The notes beneath the pieces were generated by a model. The model saw nothing but the letters and a program-made list of their open reading frames with translations. It was not told the origin of the DNA and did no database searches. The position numbers and the translations under genes were made by a program. From Fidelibacterota bacterium TCS52 (GTDB taxonomy: Bacteria > Fidelibacterota > Fidelibacteria > Fidelibacterales > Fidelibacteraceae), in contig LSCC01000032.1 of the NCBI GenBank assembly GCA_001577215.1, forward strand, positions 1 through 16,478: DNA of 16,478 nucleotides. Direction: 5' to 3'. Of the stretch, positions 15,619 through 16,478 are shown in pieces (position 1 is the stretch's first letter; each line of letters starts with the position of its first letter).

Positions 15619-16386
15619 TTATTCATCTATATCGATTTCCATCTCTTCATTTTTAAAGGATGTTTGCTTTCTCCAATAAGTTATTATGTTTATTAAGATC
15701 AATAAAAAAATTAATGGGAACATTATTTTTTCTTTATATACGATAAGTATCAATAATATTAATAAAACAAGAATTGTATCTTTTTTGTATTTAGAACCTT
15801 TTCGTAAAGAAAATTTACTGACTTTTTTGAATATTATATCACTTATCATTAAATATCCGATAATTATATAATAAGTCGGAAAAATAATATTAATTGGAAA
15901 ATAAATATTATTTAGAAGATTTTTATGAACGATTATGAACATAATTAAACTTACAATTGACAATGCGGCCAATGGTGAAGGCATTCCAATAAAATAATCA
16001 ATGGATTCTCTATGTGCTATAACATTAAATCTTGCTAATCTGATAGTTCCAAAAATTACAAAAGTAAATGAAAGCATTAATCCCCACCCACCGAATTTAT
16101 AGAAAAACATATTGTATGATAAAATTGCCGGAGCGATAACAAATGAAATTAGGTCTGCCAATGAATCCATTTCTACACCAAAGTCAGATGAACCGTGAAC
16201 TAATCGCGCTACTTTGCCATCTAATCCATCAAGAATTGCAGCGAAAAATATTAACCATCCTGCAATAATAAAGTTATCAAAACCATGTCTAAATGAAAAT
16301 GAAATAGATATAAATCCAAGAAACATATTTAATAATGTAAAAATGCTTGGCCAAACGGTTCTTTTTATTTGTATTTTTCTTCTCAT
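15619..16386 (-). CDS. pssA: CDP-diacylglycerol-serine O-phosphatidyltransferase
   Basis: The membrane enzyme joins serine to CDP-diacylglycerol to make phosphatidylserine, the precursor of phosphatidylethanolamine. The 255-aa protein is of the type II (Bacillus-like) CDP-alcohol phosphotransferase family. The complete signature D-G-x2-A-R-x8-G-x3-D-x3-D spans Asp56 to Asp78 (DGKVARL, then GVEMDSLAD). N-terminal VWPSIFTLLNMFLGF is typical. Several further membrane helices follow, and a short acidic tail ends the protein. The partial phosphatidylserine decarboxylase gene ends 5 nt upstream, giving the two consecutive steps of the pathway in one operon. Confidence 0.94.
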   Translation of the reverse strand: MRRKIQIKRTVWPSIFTLLNMFLGFISISFSFRHGFDNFIIAGWLIFFAAILDGLDGKVARLVHGSSDFGVEMDSLADLISFVIAPAILSYNMFFYKFGGWGLMLSFTFVIFGTIRLARFNVIAHRESIDYFIGMPSPLAALSIVSLIMFIIVHKNLLNNIYFPINIIFPTYYIIIGYLMISDIIFKKVSKFSLRKGSKYKKDTILVLLILLILIVYKEKIMFPLIFLLILINIITYWRKQTSFKNEEMEIDIDE

Positions 16387-16391
16387 TTAAT

Positions 16392-16478
16392 TTAATCTTT
16401 ATCTGTAAATTTACCAATTATTGTTTCGCCACCACGAACTTTTTTATTGATTCTTATATTTATTTTTAAATGTTTCAT
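16392..16478 (-). CDS. psd: Probable phosphatidylserine decarboxylase, C-terminal end (partial)
   Basis: Only the last 28 codons are present; the gene continues past the window end. The peptide has NINIRIN-like beta strands, then KKVRGGETIIGKF, which matches the end of short (archaeal-type) phosphatidylserine decarboxylases (pattern V-x-V-G-D-K-V-x-G-G-E-T-x-I-G). The catalytic GSS/GST self-cleavage site lies upstream and cannot be seen. The call rests on this pattern plus the very tight link to pssA, with 5 nt between stop and start. A lipoyl/biotinyl-like domain could give a similar short ending. Confidence 0.7.
   Translation of the reverse strand: MKHLKINIRINKKVRGGETIIGKFTDKD

Noticed and set aside
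1..16478. A novel defence system or mobile island
   Set aside because: All long genes belong to housekeeping, energy or export families, composition is even, and no integrase, transposase, toxin-antitoxin pair or phage gene is present.

Overview
The window is strongly AT-rich, roughly 30% G+C by eye, and densely coded. Its genes suggest an anaerobic or facultative Gram-negative bacterium of the FCB (Bacteroidota/Ignavibacteriota-like) group. The pointers are a secreted protein with a type IX secretion C-terminal sorting domain, a complete six-subunit Rnf complex, and a separate P-protein subunit 2 of the glycine cleavage system (split gcvPA/gcvPB type). The exact phylum is inference; nothing here fixes a genus.

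Plus-strand half (1-8005). The window opens in the 3' end of a DNA-3-methyladenine glycosylase I gene (tag). A full rnfCDGEAB operon follows (361-5349), with 4-nt overlaps at rnfD/rnfG and rnfE/rnfA. Behind it are an RseC/SoxR-reducing-system-like membrane protein (5487-5942), dihydrolipoamide dehydrogenase (5995-7383) and a MarC-family membrane protein (7394-8005). RnfC is the NADH-binding subunit, RnfB the ferredoxin-side iron-sulfur subunit, RnfD and RnfG carry flavinylation motifs, and RnfA/RnfE carry the paired membrane cysteines. A dihydrolipoamide dehydrogenase makes NADH and could feed the complex.

Minus-strand half (8150-16478), read right to left. A phospholipid/secretion cluster comes first: the 3' end of a probable phosphatidylserine decarboxylase, CDP-diacylglycerol-serine phosphatidyltransferase (pssA), a DUF4321-type membrane protein and TatA. 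Next is a secreted putative HExxH metalloprotease with a type IX sorting tail, then a YigZ/IMPACT-family protein. After a 331-nt gap comes rarA, a 42-codon open frame fitted exactly between rarA and the next gene, a BaiN/HI0933-family flavoprotein, and gcvPB. The two halves converge at 8006-8149, so the glycine cleavage P-protein subunit and the L-protein (lpd) face each other across that gap.

The two observations most worth following are the 42-codon frame and RnfB. In RnfB exactly the four ligands of one predicted [4Fe-4S] cluster are missing while every other cluster is intact. Degenerate copies of a CACAGAGACGCAAAG-like intergenic repeat lie in several gaps. I found no tRNA, rRNA, CRISPR array, insertion sequence or clear foreign island, and no obvious new defence or mobile system. 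Most of the window is conserved housekeeping and energy metabolism.
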